Origin: Billgrantia pellis
GTDB lineage: Bacteria > Pseudomonadota > Gammaproteobacteria > Pseudomonadales > Halomonadaceae
Assembly: GCF_008297955.1 (NCBI RefSeq)
Contig: NZ_VTPY01000001.1
Coordinates: 434,001 to 498,000 of the forward strand
DNA length: 64,000 nt
Direction of reading: 5' to 3'
The notes beneath the pieces were generated by a model. That model was not told where the DNA came from, ran no database searches, and saw only the letters and a program-made list of their open reading frames with translations. A program made the translations under genes and the position numbers. Shown one piece after another: positions 37,530 to 48,247 of this stretch (within the stretch, counting starts at the first letter, position 1; each line of letters starts with the position of its first letter).

Positions 37530-38392
37530 CTCAATCACAGGGCCCCGGGGCGGAGCCGAATCAGTGGTCCGGGCTGGGTCATCTCGAACGTGACCTGATC
37601 CTGACCGATGAGGACTTCGCCCAGATTCGCCAGCTGATCTACCAGCGAGCCGGTATCGTGCTGGCGGAGCACAAGCGCGAGATGGTCTATAGCCGATTGG
37701 CCAAGCGTTTGCGTCACCATGGGCTTACCCGGTTCAGCGATTACCTGGCGCGGCTTTCACGCCAGCCCGAGGCACGGGAGTGGGAAGCCTTTACCAATGC
37801 GCTGACCACCAATCTCACTGCCTTCTTCCGCGAGATGCATCACTTTCCCCTGCTGGCCGAGCACGTGCGCAAGGCCAGCGGGCCGGTCAGGGTCTGGAGC
37901 GCGGCGGCCTCCACCGGCGAGGAACCTTATTCCATCGCCATGACCCTGCTCGAGAACCTGGGTTCCCGCGCCACCGAGGCCCGAGTGGTCGCGACCGATA
38001 TCGATACGGAGGCGCTGACTCGGGCGCGTGCGGGCGTCTATCCGGTCGAGCAGGTGCGCAAGCTCGAAGAGGAACGCGTGAAACGTTTCTTCCAGAAGGG
38101 CAGGGGGGCGCACGAAGGGTTGGCGCGAATACGCCCCGAAGTCACTTCCCTGGTGGAATTCCTGCCGATGAATCTGTTGGCACCGCAGTGGCCGGTGAAG
38201 GGCCCTTTCGACGCCATCTTCTGTCGCAACGTGATGATCTATTTCGACAAGGAGACTCAGGCACGGATACTCCAGCGCTTCGCACCGCTGCTGAAGCCTG
38301 ACGGACTGCTGTTCGCCGGCCACTCGGAGAATTTCTCCTACATCAGCAAGGTGTTCCGGCTGCGGGGTCAGACCGTCTATACCCTGGCCTAG
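37526..38392 (+). CDS. cheR: CheR, chemoreceptor methyltransferase
   Basis: 288-aa enzyme that methylates receptor glutamates with S-adenosylmethionine. N-terminal helical domain (about residues 20-85), then the methyltransferase core with RVWSAAASTGEEPYSIAM and the later FDAIFCRNVMIYFDKETQ. I choose a TTG start at 37526, which has GGGAG five bases before it and overlaps the stop of the receptor relic; an ATG at 37514 is in frame but has its purine-rich site directly against it. The gene is followed by a sigma-28 promoter for cheB. Confidence 0.95.
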   Translation: MTQSQGPGAEPNQWSGLGHLERDLILTDEDFAQIRQLIYQRAGIVLAEHKREMVYSRLAKRLRHHGLTRFSDYLARLSRQPEAREWEAFTNALTTNLTAFFREMHHFPLLAEHVRKASGPVRVWSAAASTGEEPYSIAMTLLENLGSRATEARVVATDIDTEALTRARAGVYPVEQVRKLEEERVKRFFQKGRGAHEGLARIRPEVTSLVEFLPMNLLAPQWPVKGPFDAIFCRNVMIYFDKETQARILQRFAPLLKPDGLLFAGHSENFSYISKVFRLRGQTVYTLA

Positions 38393-38403
38393 CGCTGCGA
38401 ACC

Positions 38404-38430
38404 TCAAGTTTTCACCCGTTTGGCCGATAC
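38404..38430 (+). promoter_or_regulatory. Sigma-28 promoter of cheB and downstream genes
   Basis: TCAAGTTT, 11 bases, GCCGATAC, starting 11 bases after the cheR stop codon. Confidence 0.8.
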
Positions 38431-38488
38431 GTGACTACATGTTCTGCCTTGAGCCGCCAATGTGGCTCTCGTTATAGGAGGCCTCGCC

Positions 38489-39550
38489 TTGGGATCGAAC
38501 AGGATCAAGGTGCTGTGCGTTGACGATTCGGCGCTGATTCGTGACCTGCTCAGCGAGATCATCAATTCGCAGCCGGACATGGAAGTGGTGGCGGTGGCAC
38601 CGGATCCGCTCGTTGCGCGCGACCTGATCAAGCGTCACAACCCCGATGTGCTGACGCTCGATGTCGAAATGCCGCGAATGGATGGGCTCGACTTTCTCGA
38701 GCGGCTCATGCGTCTTCGTCCCATGCCGGTGCTCATGGTCTCGTCGCTGACCCAGGCCGGCTCGGAGATCACCTTGCGGGCACTGGAGCTGGGCGCGCTG
38801 GATTTCGTGGCCAAGCCTTCGCTCGGCATACGCAACGGCATGATGGAGTATGCCAACGACATCGCCGAGAAGATCCGCGCCGCGGCCAAGTCCCGCCCGC
38901 GCCAGGCGCGGCGAGCGGAGACGCCTGCGCGGGCGACACTCAAGGCGCCGCTGGTGTCGAGCGAAAAGCTGATCATCATCGGAGCCTCGACGGGCGGAAC
39001 CGAGGCCATTCGAGCGGTCCTCGAGCCGCTGCCGGCCAACAGCCCGGCCATCCTGATTACCCAGCATATGCCTGGTGGGTTCACGCGCTCCTTCGCCGAG
39101 CGACTGAACCGACTCTGCAACATCACGGTAAAGGAGGCGACCGACGGCGAGCGTGTGCTGCCGGGGCATGCCTACATCGCGCCGGGCGATGCGCATCTCA
39201 AGCTGGCGCGTAGTGGCGCCAATTATGTTGCCCGACTCGACGAGGGGCCGCCGGTCAACCGGCACCGCCCCTCGGTCGACGTCCTGTTTCATTCCGCCGC
39301 TACCCAGGCGGGTCGCAATGCGATCGGCGTGATTCTGACCGGCATGGGCAAGGATGGGGCGGCCGGGCTGCTGGCCATGCGTCAGGCCGGTTCGGCCACG
39401 CTGGCGCAGGACGAAGCCAGCTGCGTGGTCTTCGGCATGCCGCGTGAAGCCATCGCCGTCGGAGGGGCCGGTGAAGTGATCGGTCTGGACGAGATACCGG
39501 AGCGTCTGATGGAGCTGATCGCGGCTTCCGGCCGGGCGCAGCGCGTCTGA
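38489..39550 (+). CDS. cheB: CheB, receptor methylesterase/deamidase
   Basis: 353-aa response regulator that removes receptor methyl groups. The receiver domain (about residues 5-125) has VDDS and phospho-acceptor Asp58 in [13 protein letters not shown]. The catalytic domain (about 160-350) has [12 protein letters not shown] (active-site Ser), ITQHMPGGF (His) and [13 protein letters not shown] (Asp). The start is taken as TTG 38489, with a perfect AGGAGG seven bases upstream; a GTG at 38462 would place that ribosome site inside the gene. Its product works opposite to CheR just upstream. Confidence 0.95.
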   Translation: MGSNRIKVLCVDDSALIRDLLSEIINSQPDMEVVAVAPDPLVARDLIKRHNPDVLTLDVEMPRMDGLDFLERLMRLRPMPVLMVSSLTQAGSEITLRALELGALDFVAKPSLGIRNGMMEYANDIAEKIRAAAKSRPRQARRAETPARATLKAPLVSSEKLIIIGASTGGTEAIRAVLEPLPANSPAILITQHMPGGFTRSFAERLNRLCNITVKEATDGERVLPGHAYIAPGDAHLKLARSGANYVARLDEGPPVNRHRPSVDVLFHSAATQAGRNAIGVILTGMGKDGAAGLLAMRQAGSATLAQDEASCVVFGMPREAIAVGGAGEVIGLDEIPERLMELIAASGRAQRV

Positions 39551-39602
39551 CAAGGCTTCGACAAAACGATAACGACCGTCTCTACACGCGAGGAACGCCA
39601 TC

Positions 39603-41375
39603 ATGAACCGGGGTTTACGCCACATCAGCATCCATGCATCCGTCATTGCCGCACTGGTCTGTTTCGCCGTGCTGATCGGGGCGGTGTCGTTGCTGTCTGC
39701 CATGTCGGAGCGCCAAGCGGGCCGCATCATGGCCGATCTGGACCGAATCAACGTTCAACTGCTCAACGAGATCAACCGGGCCGATGCGCTGCTCAACGTG
39801 GCGCGGGTCAGCCTGGAAATCGCCTCCAACCAGATCATGCTGGGGCGCATGGGCGATGCCAACGAACAGCTCGATATCGCTGTCAACCGGATGGATCGCG
39901 CCGAGGCGCGCTTCAACAATTTCGTTGCCGCCCCCAAGTCGGAGCAGGCCCGGGAAATGGCTCAGGCGCTGGAGCGGGACTTTTCCGCCGTGATGGCGCT
40001 GGCGCGCGAGCAGCACGAAGCACTGGACCAGCTCGATACGCCGGGGTTTAGTCGGCTGCGTGATGCCCTGATCGAACCGAGCGCGGCGCTCTCCAACAGC
40101 ATGACGGACTTCGTCGCCTATGGCTTCGATCGCGCCAAGACCATGACGGCGGATTTCCGCACCCAGGCGGATCGCTTCGAAATCATCCGCTACGGTGCCC
40201 TGGCATTGGCCGTCGTCGTGTTGCTGCTGGTTTACGCCGGCTTGCGTGCGATCGTGATTCGTCCGCTCAACGCCGCCGTCAAGCACCTTCAGACCGTCGC
40301 CAAGGCCGACCTGACCGGGCGTATCCCCGAAGGTAGCCGCAACGAGATCGGTCAGTTGTACAACGCCATGCGCAACATGCAGCAAAGCCTGGTACGAATC
40401 GTCGGCCAAGTGCGCGACAGCAGCGGCTCGATCCATATCGGCTCGCGCGAGATTGCCAACGGCAATGCCGACCTGTCCTCGCGCACCGAGCAGCAGGCGG
40501 CTTCGCTGGAGGAAACGGCGTCGAGCATGGAGGAAATCACCGCCACGGTGCGGCAGAACGCCGACAATGCCCGTCAGGCCAGCGGCTTGGCGCTGGAGGC
40601 TTCCACGACGGCCGAGCGCGGCGGCGAAGTGGTCGATCGCGTGGTCAAGACCATGGGCGACATATCGACCAGCTCGCAGAAGATCAGCGATATCACCAGC
40701 GTGATCGACTCGATCGCTTTCCAGACCAATATCCTGGCCCTAAACGCTTCGGTGGAAGCGGCGCGGGCCGGCGAGCAGGGGCGCGGATTTGCCGTCGTGG
40801 CCGGTGAGGTACGCAATCTCGCCAGCCGCAGCGCAACGGCGGCCAAGGAGATCAAGGCGTTGATCGATGGCTCCGTGGCTCAAGTGAAGGAAGGGTCGAC
40901 GCTGGCCGAGCAAGCCGGTGAGACGATGGATGATGTCGTCAAGGCGGTACGACGAGTCACCGACATCATGGACGAGATCGCCGCGGCCTCGCAGGAGCAG
41001 AGCGACGGCATCGAGCAGGTCAGCCAGGCGGTCGGTCAGATGGATCAGGTGACCCAGCAGAATGCCTCGCTGGTACAACAGGCGACGGTGGCGGCGGCGT
41101 CACTCGAAGAGCAGGCCGGTCGTCTCGAGCAGGCCGTTGCGGTATTCCGTCTGGCGGGCGATGCCGGCCGTACGGTGGACGGCGAGGCGCCCAGGATGTT
41201 GACCAAGTCGTCCAAAGGCGCCGTGGCGCTGATCAAGCCGCGTGACGCAGCCGCCTCGCCGAAGCCGAGTACGCCGGCTGCCTCCGGGTCGCGTGAAGTG
41301 GCTGAAGTCGATCCCAAACCCCGTCGCAGCGCCCAGCGCGAGCCGGTGACAGAGGGTGACTGGGAAGAATTCTGA
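39603..41375 (+). CDS. Chemoreceptor with four-helix-bundle type periplasmic domain
   Basis: 590-aa receptor. TM1 (about residues 10-33), a periplasmic helical domain of about 160 residues with many Asp, Glu, Arg and Gln (four-helix-bundle type), TM2 (about 199-218), HAMP (about 220-270) and a signalling domain with the tip [28 protein letters not shown]. The C terminus reads EGDWEEF, a variant of the CheR-tether pentapeptide. The ligand cannot be told from sequence. It lies between cheB and cheY and is likely co-transcribed with them. Confidence 0.95.
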   Translation: MNRGLRHISIHASVIAALVCFAVLIGAVSLLSAMSERQAGRIMADLDRINVQLLNEINRADALLNVARVSLEIASNQIMLGRMGDANEQLDIAVNRMDRAEARFNNFVAAPKSEQAREMAQALERDFSAVMALAREQHEALDQLDTPGFSRLRDALIEPSAALSNSMTDFVAYGFDRAKTMTADFRTQADRFEIIRYGALALAVVVLLLVYAGLRAIVIRPLNAAVKHLQTVAKADLTGRIPEGSRNEIGQLYNAMRNMQQSLVRIVGQVRDSSGSIHIGSREIANGNADLSSRTEQQAASLEETASSMEEITATVRQNADNARQASGLALEASTTAERGGEVVDRVVKTMGDISTSSQKISDITSVIDSIAFQTNILALNASVEAARAGEQGRGFAVVAGEVRNLASRSATAAKEIKALIDGSVAQVKEGSTLAEQAGETMDDVVKAVRRVTDIMDEIAAASQEQSDGIEQVSQAVGQMDQVTQQNASLVQQATVAAASLEEQAGRLEQAVAVFRLAGDAGRTVDGEAPRMLTKSSKGAVALIKPRDAAASPKPSTPAASGSREVAEVDPKPRRSAQREPVTEGDWEEF

Positions 41376-41434
41376 ACCTTGGCGGCAGCGGTTGCCGTCA
41401 GCTGAATCATTGCCTGAGAGAGAAGAGGAATCCT

Positions 41435-41824
41435 ATGGCTGACAAGAGCATGAGTTTTCTGGTGGTCGACGATTTCCCGACCATGCGCCGCATCGTGCGG
41501 AGCCTGCTCAAGGAGCTGGGTTATACCAACGTCGAGGAGGCCGAGGATGGCCAGGAGGCGCTGGCCAAGCTGCGCTCCGGTTCCTTTGAGTTCGTGGTAT
41601 CCGACTGGAACATGCCCAACCTGGACGGTCTGGAAATGCTCAAGCAGATTCGTGCCGACGCGGCGCTCAAGGAGCTCCCGGTGCTGATGGTCACTGCCGA
41701 GGCCAAGAAGGAGAACATCATCGCGGCCGCCCAGGCGGGCGCCAGCGGCTATGTGGTGAAGCCCTTCACCGCCGCCACGCTGGAAGAGAAGCTCAACAAG
41801 ATTTTCGAGAAACTGGGCAAGTGA
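41435..41824 (+). CDS. cheY: CheY, chemotaxis response regulator
   Basis: 129-aa single receiver domain that, when phosphorylated by CheA, binds FliM and makes the motor switch. The phospho-acceptor is Asp57 ([16 protein letters not shown]), with the acidic pair VVDDF, Thr in MVTAEAKKE and Lys in YVVKPF all present. Length and numbering equal those of E. coli CheY. It is followed by cheZ 39 bases on. Confidence 0.98.
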   Translation: MADKSMSFLVVDDFPTMRRIVRSLLKELGYTNVEEAEDGQEALAKLRSGSFEFVVSDWNMPNLDGLEMLKQIRADAALKELPVLMVTAEAKKENIIAAAQAGASGYVVKPFTAATLEEKLNKIFEKLGK

Positions 41825-41863
41825 CGCAGGCTGGCGAGATTCGCTTGCGGAGGAGATAGCAAG

Positions 41864-42556
41864 ATGAGCGCAAATGAGCTGTCCGGCGAGGCTCAGCCGT
41901 CCAATCCCGCTGGCGATGACCTGGTCCAGCGTATCGGTCAGCTGACGCGCATGCTGCGGGAAAGCATGCGGGAACTCGGCCTGGACAAGGAGATCGAGAA
42001 AGCGGCGGAAGCGATTCCCGATGCACGGGATCGTCTCAGCTATGTGGCGAGCATGACCGAACAGGCCGCCGAGCGAGCGCTCAACGCCATCGACCGCGCC
42101 CAGCCGCTGCAGGACTCCATCAGCAACGGTGCCGAGTCGCTGGACAAGCGCTGGGCGGAGTGGTTCGCAGAGCCCAAGGAACTCGATGAGGCGCGGGAGC
42201 TGGTCAAGGAGACCCGTTCTTTCCTGGCCGATGTCCCCGGCAAGGCGCAGGCGACCCAGAAGGAGCTGCTCGAGATCATGATGGCCCAGGACTTCCAGGA
42301 CCTGACGGGCCAAGTGATCAAGAAAATGATGGACGTCATCCGCGAGATCGAGCACCAGCTGGTGCAGGTGCTGATCGACAACGTGCCCGAGGAGGTGGCG
42401 CGCGAGAACATGCAGCGCAAGGCCAACGACCAGTGGGAGTCCGAAGCGCGCCGACGTGAGGAGAGCCTGCTCAACGGCCCCCAGGTCAAGCCGGGAGCCG
42501 ATGTCATGACGAATCAGGATCAGGTCGATGATCTGTTGGATCAGCTCGGATTCTAA
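41864..42556 (+). CDS. cheZ: CheZ, CheY-phosphate phosphatase
   Basis: 230-aa helical protein that removes phosphate from CheY. The catalytic helix motif [19 protein letters not shown], with the conserved Asp and Gln, is present, and the extreme C terminus ([11 protein letters not shown]) is the CheY-binding peptide. It ends the chemotaxis group. The 205 bases between cheZ and flhB contain no gene. Confidence 0.97.
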   Translation: MSANELSGEAQPSNPAGDDLVQRIGQLTRMLRESMRELGLDKEIEKAAEAIPDARDRLSYVASMTEQAAERALNAIDRAQPLQDSISNGAESLDKRWAEWFAEPKELDEARELVKETRSFLADVPGKAQATQKELLEIMMAQDFQDLTGQVIKKMMDVIREIEHQLVQVLIDNVPEEVARENMQRKANDQWESEARRREESLLNGPQVKPGADVMTNQDQVDDLLDQLGF

Positions 42557-42761
42557 GAAAAGGCGATAGCTCGGACATGGTCGGCCTGCCTGGCTCGCCA
42601 CGCGGTCCTTGCTCACCGAACGCTTCGCCTCCCCACACCGGTATCCTTTCCCGCGCCGTGGGTCGTGGCCGATAAGGCCACGATCATCGGCGCTTTTTGG
42701 CGTATCGCCCCCTCGCCGTTGACGCCACAATGGCCACCGTGAAGAAGAGTGTCCGGTAGCC

Positions 42762-43958
42762 ATGGCCGACGAAAGCAGCGATCAGGAAAAGACCGAAGAG
42801 GCCACGCCTCGACGTCAGGAGAAGGCTCGCGAAGAGGGCCAGGTGGCTCGCTCCCGCGAGCTGACCACCTTCGTGCTGTTGCTGGGCGGCGTGGTCGGCA
42901 TGTGGTCGATGGGAGCATTGCTCTACGATCAGCTCGGCTTGGTCATGGAGCAGGCCTTCCTGTTCGAGAGACGCCAAGCGTTCGAGACCGGCCCCATGCT
43001 GATGAACGTGCTCGACTTGGCCAACCGCACGTTGCTGACGATGCTGCCGCTGTTTCTGTTGCTGACGCTGGTGGCGCTGGTGGCACCCGCCCTGCTGGGC
43101 GGATGGCTGATTTCCGCCAAGTCGCTCAAGCCGCAATTATCGAAGCTCAACCCGGCCAAGGGGTTGAAGCGCATGTTCGGCACCCAGGCACTGGTGGAAT
43201 TGTTCAAGGCGGTGGCCAAGTCGGTCCTGATCGGCGGCGTGGGGCTGACCTACCTCTACTTTCACCTCGGCGAGTACCTGTCGTTGATGGACATGCCGAC
43301 TCGTCAGGCCCTGGCGCGAGCCTTGTGGATGGCGGCGGAGGCCTGCGGCCTGATGGTGCTGACGCTGCTGGTCGTCATTCTGATCGACGTACCGTACCAG
43401 TTGTATAGCCACGCCAAGAAGCTGCGCATGTCCAAGGAAGAGGTAAAGCGCGAGCACAAGGAATCGGAAGGGGACCCGCACGTCAAGGCGCGCATCCGTT
43501 CCCAGCAGCAGGCCATGGCGCGTGGTCGAATGATGAGCAAGGTGCCCGAGGCCGACGTGATCATTACCAACCCGACTCATTATGCGGTGGCCCTGCAGTA
43601 CGACGAAACGCGCATGGGGGCGCCGCGGGTCGTGGCCAAGGGGGCCGACCTGGTGGCGGCCCGGATTCGCGAGCTCGGCCAGGAAGCCGGCGTCCCATTG
43701 CTGCAGGCGGCGCCTCTGGCGCGTGCCCTTTATCATCACGTGGACCTCGAAAGCGAGATTCCGTTGGATCTGTATACCGCTGTGGCGGAAGTGCTGGCCT
43801 GGGCTTTCCGTCTCAAGCATGTCTCACGAGAGGGGGGAGAGGTGCCGCCAACACCCGAGAACTTGCCCATACCGTCGGAGCTGGAAGTGCCGGCGGCCGA
43901 TGAGGTCCGACAAAACGAAGGGCGGGGCCAGACGGCACCCGGCGGGGCGATCGAATGA
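42762..43958 (+). CDS. flhB: FlhB, flagellar export switch protein
   Basis: 398-aa membrane component of the type III export gate. Four transmembrane helices in the N-terminal part, then a cytoplasmic domain with the autocleavage motif NPTH at residues 270-273. The N-terminal tail DQEKTEEATPRRQEKAREEGQVARSRE is typical. A Pro/Glu-rich C-terminal tail of about 45 residues extends past the core. Its stop overlaps the flhA start by four bases. Switching of export specificity would involve FliK and perhaps the FhlB-like protein at 27072. Confidence 0.97.
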   Translation: MADESSDQEKTEEATPRRQEKAREEGQVARSRELTTFVLLLGGVVGMWSMGALLYDQLGLVMEQAFLFERRQAFETGPMLMNVLDLANRTLLTMLPLFLLLTLVALVAPALLGGWLISAKSLKPQLSKLNPAKGLKRMFGTQALVELFKAVAKSVLIGGVGLTYLYFHLGEYLSLMDMPTRQALARALWMAAEACGLMVLTLLVVILIDVPYQLYSHAKKLRMSKEEVKREHKESEGDPHVKARIRSQQQAMARGRMMSKVPEADVIITNPTHYAVALQYDETRMGAPRVVAKGADLVAARIRELGQEAGVPLLQAAPLARALYHHVDLESEIPLDLYTAVAEVLAWAFRLKHVSREGGEVPPTPENLPIPSELEVPAADEVRQNEGRGQTAPGGAIE

Positions 43959-46036
43959 AGTCACTGAGCCATCTCATCGGTCGCCGCGACTGGCTGGGCG
44001 ATGCGCGTATGAAGCTACTGGCCGGTCCGGTGCTGATCATCATGATCCTGGCCATGATGATCGTGCCGTTGCCGCCGTTCGCCCTGGATCTGCTCTTCAC
44101 CTTCAACATCGCCCTTGCCGTGATGGTGCTGCTGGTCAGCATGTTCACGCAGAAACCGCTGGACTTCGCCGCCTTCCCTGCGGTCCTGCTCTTTACCACC
44201 TTGCTGCGGCTGTCGCTCAACGTGGCGTCCACCCGGGTCATTCTGATGGAAGGCCATGCGGGCGGTGACGCCGCGGGCAAAGTGATCGAGGCGTTCGGCG
44301 AGTTCCTCATCGGTGGCAACTTCGCCGTTGGCTTGGTGGTGTTCCTGATCCTCGTCATTATCAACTTCATGGTCATCACCAAGGGTGCCGGGCGCATCGC
44401 CGAAGTGGGAGCTCGCTTCATGCTCGATGCCATGCCGGGCAAGCAGATGGCCATCGATGCGGACCTCAACGCCGGACTGATCGGTGAGGAGGAGGCTCGC
44501 CGCCGGCGGGGCGAGGTGGCCCAGGAAGCCGATTTCTACGGCTCGATGGACGGGGCCAGCAAATTCGTCCGCGGCGATGCCATGGCCGGCTTGGTGATCA
44601 TGGTCGTCAATGTCATCGGCGGTCTGCTGATCGGCATGTTGCAGCACAATATGGGGTTCGGCGATGCCGCACGCACCTACACGTTGATGACGATCGGCGA
44701 CGGGCTGGTGGCCCAGATTCCTGCCCTGGTGATTTCCACCGCTGCCGGCGTGACCGTATCCCGGGTCAATACCGACCAGGATGTGGGCCAGCAGATGATC
44801 AGCCAGCTGTTCGTCAACCCGCAGGTGCTGGTGCTTGCGGCCATGGTGATGGGACTGCTGGGGCTGGTGCCAGGTATGCCCAACGTGGTCTTCCTGCTCT
44901 TCACCGTGGTGCTGGCGGCGCTGGCCTGGATGCTCACGCGTCAGCAGGAGCGACGCCTGGTGGAAGAAGAGATCAGCGCCGAGCCACCACCCCAGCCGGA
45001 AGCACCCGAGGCGAGCTGGGACGACGTGCAACTGGTCGATACCCTGGGGCTCGAAGTGGGCCATCGTTTGATCCCGCTGGTCGATCAGCGTCAAGAAGGC
45101 GAGCTGCTGGGCCGGATCAAGAGCGTGCGCAAGAAGTTCGCCCAAGAAGTCGGTTTCCTGCCGGCGGTGGTCCATATTCGCGACAATCTCGAACTCGGTG
45201 CCAATACCTACGTGATCACGCTAAAGGGCGCCGAGATCGGGCGCGCCGAAGCCTTCCCCGGGCAATGGCTCGCCATCGACCCAGGCCAGGTGACCGGCCA
45301 GTTGCAGGGTACGACGACCTCCGACCCGGCCTTTGGCTTGCCGGCGACCTGGATCGACGCCGGTCAGCGTGAACATGCCCAGGTCTACGGCTACACGGTG
45401 GTCGATGCGGGCACTGTCATCGCCACGCATCTCAATCATCTGCTGCATCGTCACGCGGCCGAGATGCTGGGTCGCCAGGAAGTGCAGAAGCTGCTCGACA
45501 AGCTGGGCGACGAGCAGAAGTCGCTGGTCGAGGAGGTGGTGCCCAAGGCCATCAGCCTGACCGCCCTGCAGCGCATCCTGCAGAATCTGCTCGATGAGGA
45601 TGTGTCGATTCGCGATATGCGCACCATTCTGGACACATTGGCCGAATACGCACCGCAGCAGCAGGATGCCAACGAACTGACCGCGCTGGTACGTATCGCC
45701 TTGGGACGTGCCATCACCCAGCAGTGGTTCCCCGGCCGCGATTCGCTTCATGTGATTGGCCTGGATGCGCAACTGGAGCAGGTGTTGCTGCAGGCAATGA
45801 ACGGCAACGGCGCGCTGGAGCCGGGCCTGGCGGAGACACTGATGGACCAGGCGGAGCAGGCCGTGGCTCGTCATGAGGCAAGCGGGGACCCCCCGGTGAT
45901 GGTGGTTCAGCACAGTCTGAGGCCGCTGTTGGCGCGCTTCCTGCGTCGGCGCATGCGTCATCTGGTGGTCATGTCGCAGGCGGAAGTGCCGGACGATCGC
46001 ACGCTACGCATCACGACGCTGGTGGGAGGCCGATAA
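43955..46036 (+). CDS. flhA: FlhA, flagellar export gate protein
   Basis: 693-aa main export-gate protein. About eight transmembrane helices in the first 330 residues, including the conserved FHIPEP-type region (LRLSLNVASTRVIL, FMLDAMPGKQMAIDADLNAGLI), and a large cytoplasmic domain that forms the nonameric ring. It overlaps flhB by four bases and is followed after three bases by flhF. Confidence 0.98.
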   Translation: MKSLSHLIGRRDWLGDARMKLLAGPVLIIMILAMMIVPLPPFALDLLFTFNIALAVMVLLVSMFTQKPLDFAAFPAVLLFTTLLRLSLNVASTRVILMEGHAGGDAAGKVIEAFGEFLIGGNFAVGLVVFLILVIINFMVITKGAGRIAEVGARFMLDAMPGKQMAIDADLNAGLIGEEEARRRRGEVAQEADFYGSMDGASKFVRGDAMAGLVIMVVNVIGGLLIGMLQHNMGFGDAARTYTLMTIGDGLVAQIPALVISTAAGVTVSRVNTDQDVGQQMISQLFVNPQVLVLAAMVMGLLGLVPGMPNVVFLLFTVVLAALAWMLTRQQERRLVEEEISAEPPPQPEAPEASWDDVQLVDTLGLEVGHRLIPLVDQRQEGELLGRIKSVRKKFAQEVGFLPAVVHIRDNLELGANTYVITLKGAEIGRAEAFPGQWLAIDPGQVTGQLQGTTTSDPAFGLPATWIDAGQREHAQVYGYTVVDAGTVIATHLNHLLHRHAAEMLGRQEVQKLLDKLGDEQKSLVEEVVPKAISLTALQRILQNLLDEDVSIRDMRTILDTLAEYAPQQQDANELTALVRIALGRAITQQWFPGRDSLHVIGLDAQLEQVLLQAMNGNGALEPGLAETLMDQAEQAVARHEASGDPPVMVVQHSLRPLLARFLRRRMRHLVVMSQAEVPDDRTLRITTLVGGR

Positions 46037-46039
46037 ACG

Positions 46040-48247
46040 ATGAGTGTCATGCGTTTCTTGGGAGTTAACAGCCGTGAAGCCATGCGACAAGTGCGTGAGG
46101 CGCTGGGCGACGAGGCATTGATCCTGGCCAACCGGCGCACCGAGCAGGGGGTCGAGATTCTGGCTATGGCCGAATCGGCCGCCCCCGCTGCCGGCGAGGC
46201 GTTCGCCGCGCCGACGCCGGAACCCTCTGCGCCGTCAGCGTCGGCGATTCCCGACAACGCCCAGGCCTTCGAAGCGATGAGCGCCCGGTTGCTCGAAGAG
46301 ATGCGCGACATGCGTGCGCTGCTCTCGCGCGAGCAGACTTCCCGCGAGCAGAATCGGCACCAGGGCTCCGCCGGTGTCGGCGACCGGCTGGCGCAAAGGA
46401 TGCTCGAAGCCGGCTTCGGCGTAGCACTGGCCGATGAGGTCATTGCGGCGCTGCCCGAAGAGCTGATGGCTGCCGGGGAAGCGGACGAGCGGGCCATGGC
46501 GTGGCTGGAGCGACAGCTGGCCGGTCGCCTCGAGGGGCTCGATGATGAAGCCGCGTTCATGGATCGCACCGGTATCGTGGCACTGATCGGGCCCACCGGG
46601 GTGGGCAAGACCACCACCACCGCCAAGCTGGCGGCGCGCTACGTCATGCGCCACGGCACGCGTCCGGTGGCACTGGTCACCACCGACAGTTTCCGTATCG
46701 GCGCCCATGAACAGTTGCGCATCTACTCGCGCCTGCTCGACGTCCCGATGTATCCCATGAATGCCGACCAGCCGGTTTCCGACCTGCTCGAGCGCATGCG
46801 CGGCAAGTCCTGGATCATCATCGATACGGTCGGCATGAGTCAGCGTGACCATCGCGTGATCGAGCAAGTCGGTCACCTGCATGGCGGCGATTCGCCGGTT
46901 CGGCTGGTGCTGCTGCTCAATGCCGCCAGTCAGCCCGAGACATTGGAAGAAGTCGTGATTCGGTATCGCCAGGCGGCCCAGGCCGCGGGTGGCGAGCTGC
47001 GCGACTGCATCATCAGCAAGCAGGATGAGGCGGGTCGCCTGGCCCCGGTGTTGGATATTGTCATGCGCCATGGGCTTCGCCTGCTATTCGTCTCCCATGG
47101 CCAGCGTGTGCCGGAAGACATGTCGCTGGCCGATCCGGCGGAACTGGTGCGTCAGGCGCTCGCCACCCGCATATCGCTGCCGGCGGCACGTCAGGCGGCC
47201 GAGCCCGCCAGCCGCACGAGCGGCAGCCTGCTGGGGCAAGGGCGACGCCTGGCAGCCACGCTGCAGGCGCTGCGCCGCCGTTTGGCCGGCTTCGATCGGC
47301 TCGAGGCGGTGTGGGATTTGCTGGGTTTGCCGGAACCGATCCAGCAGCAACGGCTGGATGAACGGCTGTCCGGCTATCCCATGCCCGGGCAGGCGCTGGG
47401 CATGCTCTGGAGCGAGCGACGGCGTGTTCCCGGCGAGGGCTGGTCGATGCCCGACGTGGCCCTGAGCCCGGAAGGCACCTGGCTGGCACTGCCGTTGCTC
47501 CAGCACCGTCAGGTCGCGGGTCAGCAGGCTCGGCTGCAGGCGGTCTTGGAGCGACATGACGTTAGCGTGCACCTGATGACCGGCCTGCCCGATAGCGAAG
47601 CGGGCGATTGGTTGGAAGAACGTGAATTGACCTGGTGCAGCCAGGTGCGCGGCAGCCAGCGGGTGATTCACGCCGGAGAGCGTCAGACACTGACTGCCTT
47701 GGCGACCGCCGCGGAAGCGCTGGGGGAGGTGGAGTGCCGCTTCCGTGGTGCGTCCGGCCGCCTCAGCCTGGCGACGTTGCCCGTGACGCTGAAACTCCGA
47801 GGTAATCCGAGAGGGAGCGAGGGGCTGCCTGCCCGGGCCTGGCTGGGCCAGGTGCGCGATGGCGAGAGCGGGCGGGCGTTGGCCAAGCGTTACTGGCTGG
47901 CGCCGGCGCGTCTGGGGCGGGAGCCGAAACCGTTATTGCTGTCACTGTTGCAGAGCGACGTGCTGGCGTCACTGACGCGACGTGCCTGGCAGCGGCTCGA
48001 CCCGGCCGACATCGGCGAGCTGCGCCCCGACGTTCGCTTGAGCATGGCCAGCGGACTGGCCACGGTAGCGGCACATCTGGATCTCTCGGAAGACGAATCG
48101 GCCATGGATCTTCGAGCCGAGCTGTTGGGGCTGGGAGGCGGGCGTCGCCGCCGGCGCGATGTTGCACTGCTCGAAGCGTTGATACAACTGTTCCTGGTGC
48201 GCGATGCCATTCGCCACCTGGGCCTTGGCGAAAGGGAGACAGGCTAG
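46040..48247 (+). CDS. flhF: FlhF, SRP-type GTPase with long C-terminal extension
   Basis: 735-aa protein; usual FlhF length is about 400-500. An N-terminal B-domain (MRFLGVNSREAMRQVREALGDEALIL) and an Ala/Pro linker are followed by the SRP-like GTPase: GPTGVGKT (184-191), TTDSFRIGAHEQL, IIIDTVGMSQRD and ISKQDEAG. The core ends near residue 375. The remaining 360 residues are an extension I do not recognise, rich in Arg and Leu, with segments such as WLALPLLQHRQV, ERELTWCSQVRGSQRVIHAG and DADIGELRPDV-like loops. FlhF normally sets the site and number of polar flagella. It is followed directly by the gene at 48248. Confidence 0.92.
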   Translation: MSVMRFLGVNSREAMRQVREALGDEALILANRRTEQGVEILAMAESAAPAAGEAFAAPTPEPSAPSASAIPDNAQAFEAMSARLLEEMRDMRALLSREQTSREQNRHQGSAGVGDRLAQRMLEAGFGVALADEVIAALPEELMAAGEADERAMAWLERQLAGRLEGLDDEAAFMDRTGIVALIGPTGVGKTTTTAKLAARYVMRHGTRPVALVTTDSFRIGAHEQLRIYSRLLDVPMYPMNADQPVSDLLERMRGKSWIIIDTVGMSQRDHRVIEQVGHLHGGDSPVRLVLLLNAASQPETLEEVVIRYRQAAQAAGGELRDCIISKQDEAGRLAPVLDIVMRHGLRLLFVSHGQRVPEDMSLADPAELVRQALATRISLPAARQAAEPASRTSGSLLGQGRRLAATLQALRRRLAGFDRLEAVWDLLGLPEPIQQQRLDERLSGYPMPGQALGMLWSERRRVPGEGWSMPDVALSPEGTWLALPLLQHRQVAGQQARLQAVLERHDVSVHLMTGLPDSEAGDWLEERELTWCSQVRGSQRVIHAGERQTLTALATAAEALGEVECRFRGASGRLSLATLPVTLKLRGNPRGSEGLPARAWLGQVRDGESGRALAKRYWLAPARLGREPKPLLLSLLQSDVLASLTRRAWQRLDPADIGELRPDVRLSMASGLATVAAHLDLSEDESAMDLRAELLGLGGGRRRRRDVALLEALIQLFLVRDAIRHLGLGERETG

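Noticed and set aside
42650..42682. An exact sigma-28 -10 box (GCCGATAA at 42669) before flhB
   Set aside because: No TAAAG-type -35 box stands at the right distance. The bases also form part of a hairpin (CGTGGCC-GATAA-GGCCACG), and flhBA is expected to be an early, FlhDC-driven unit.
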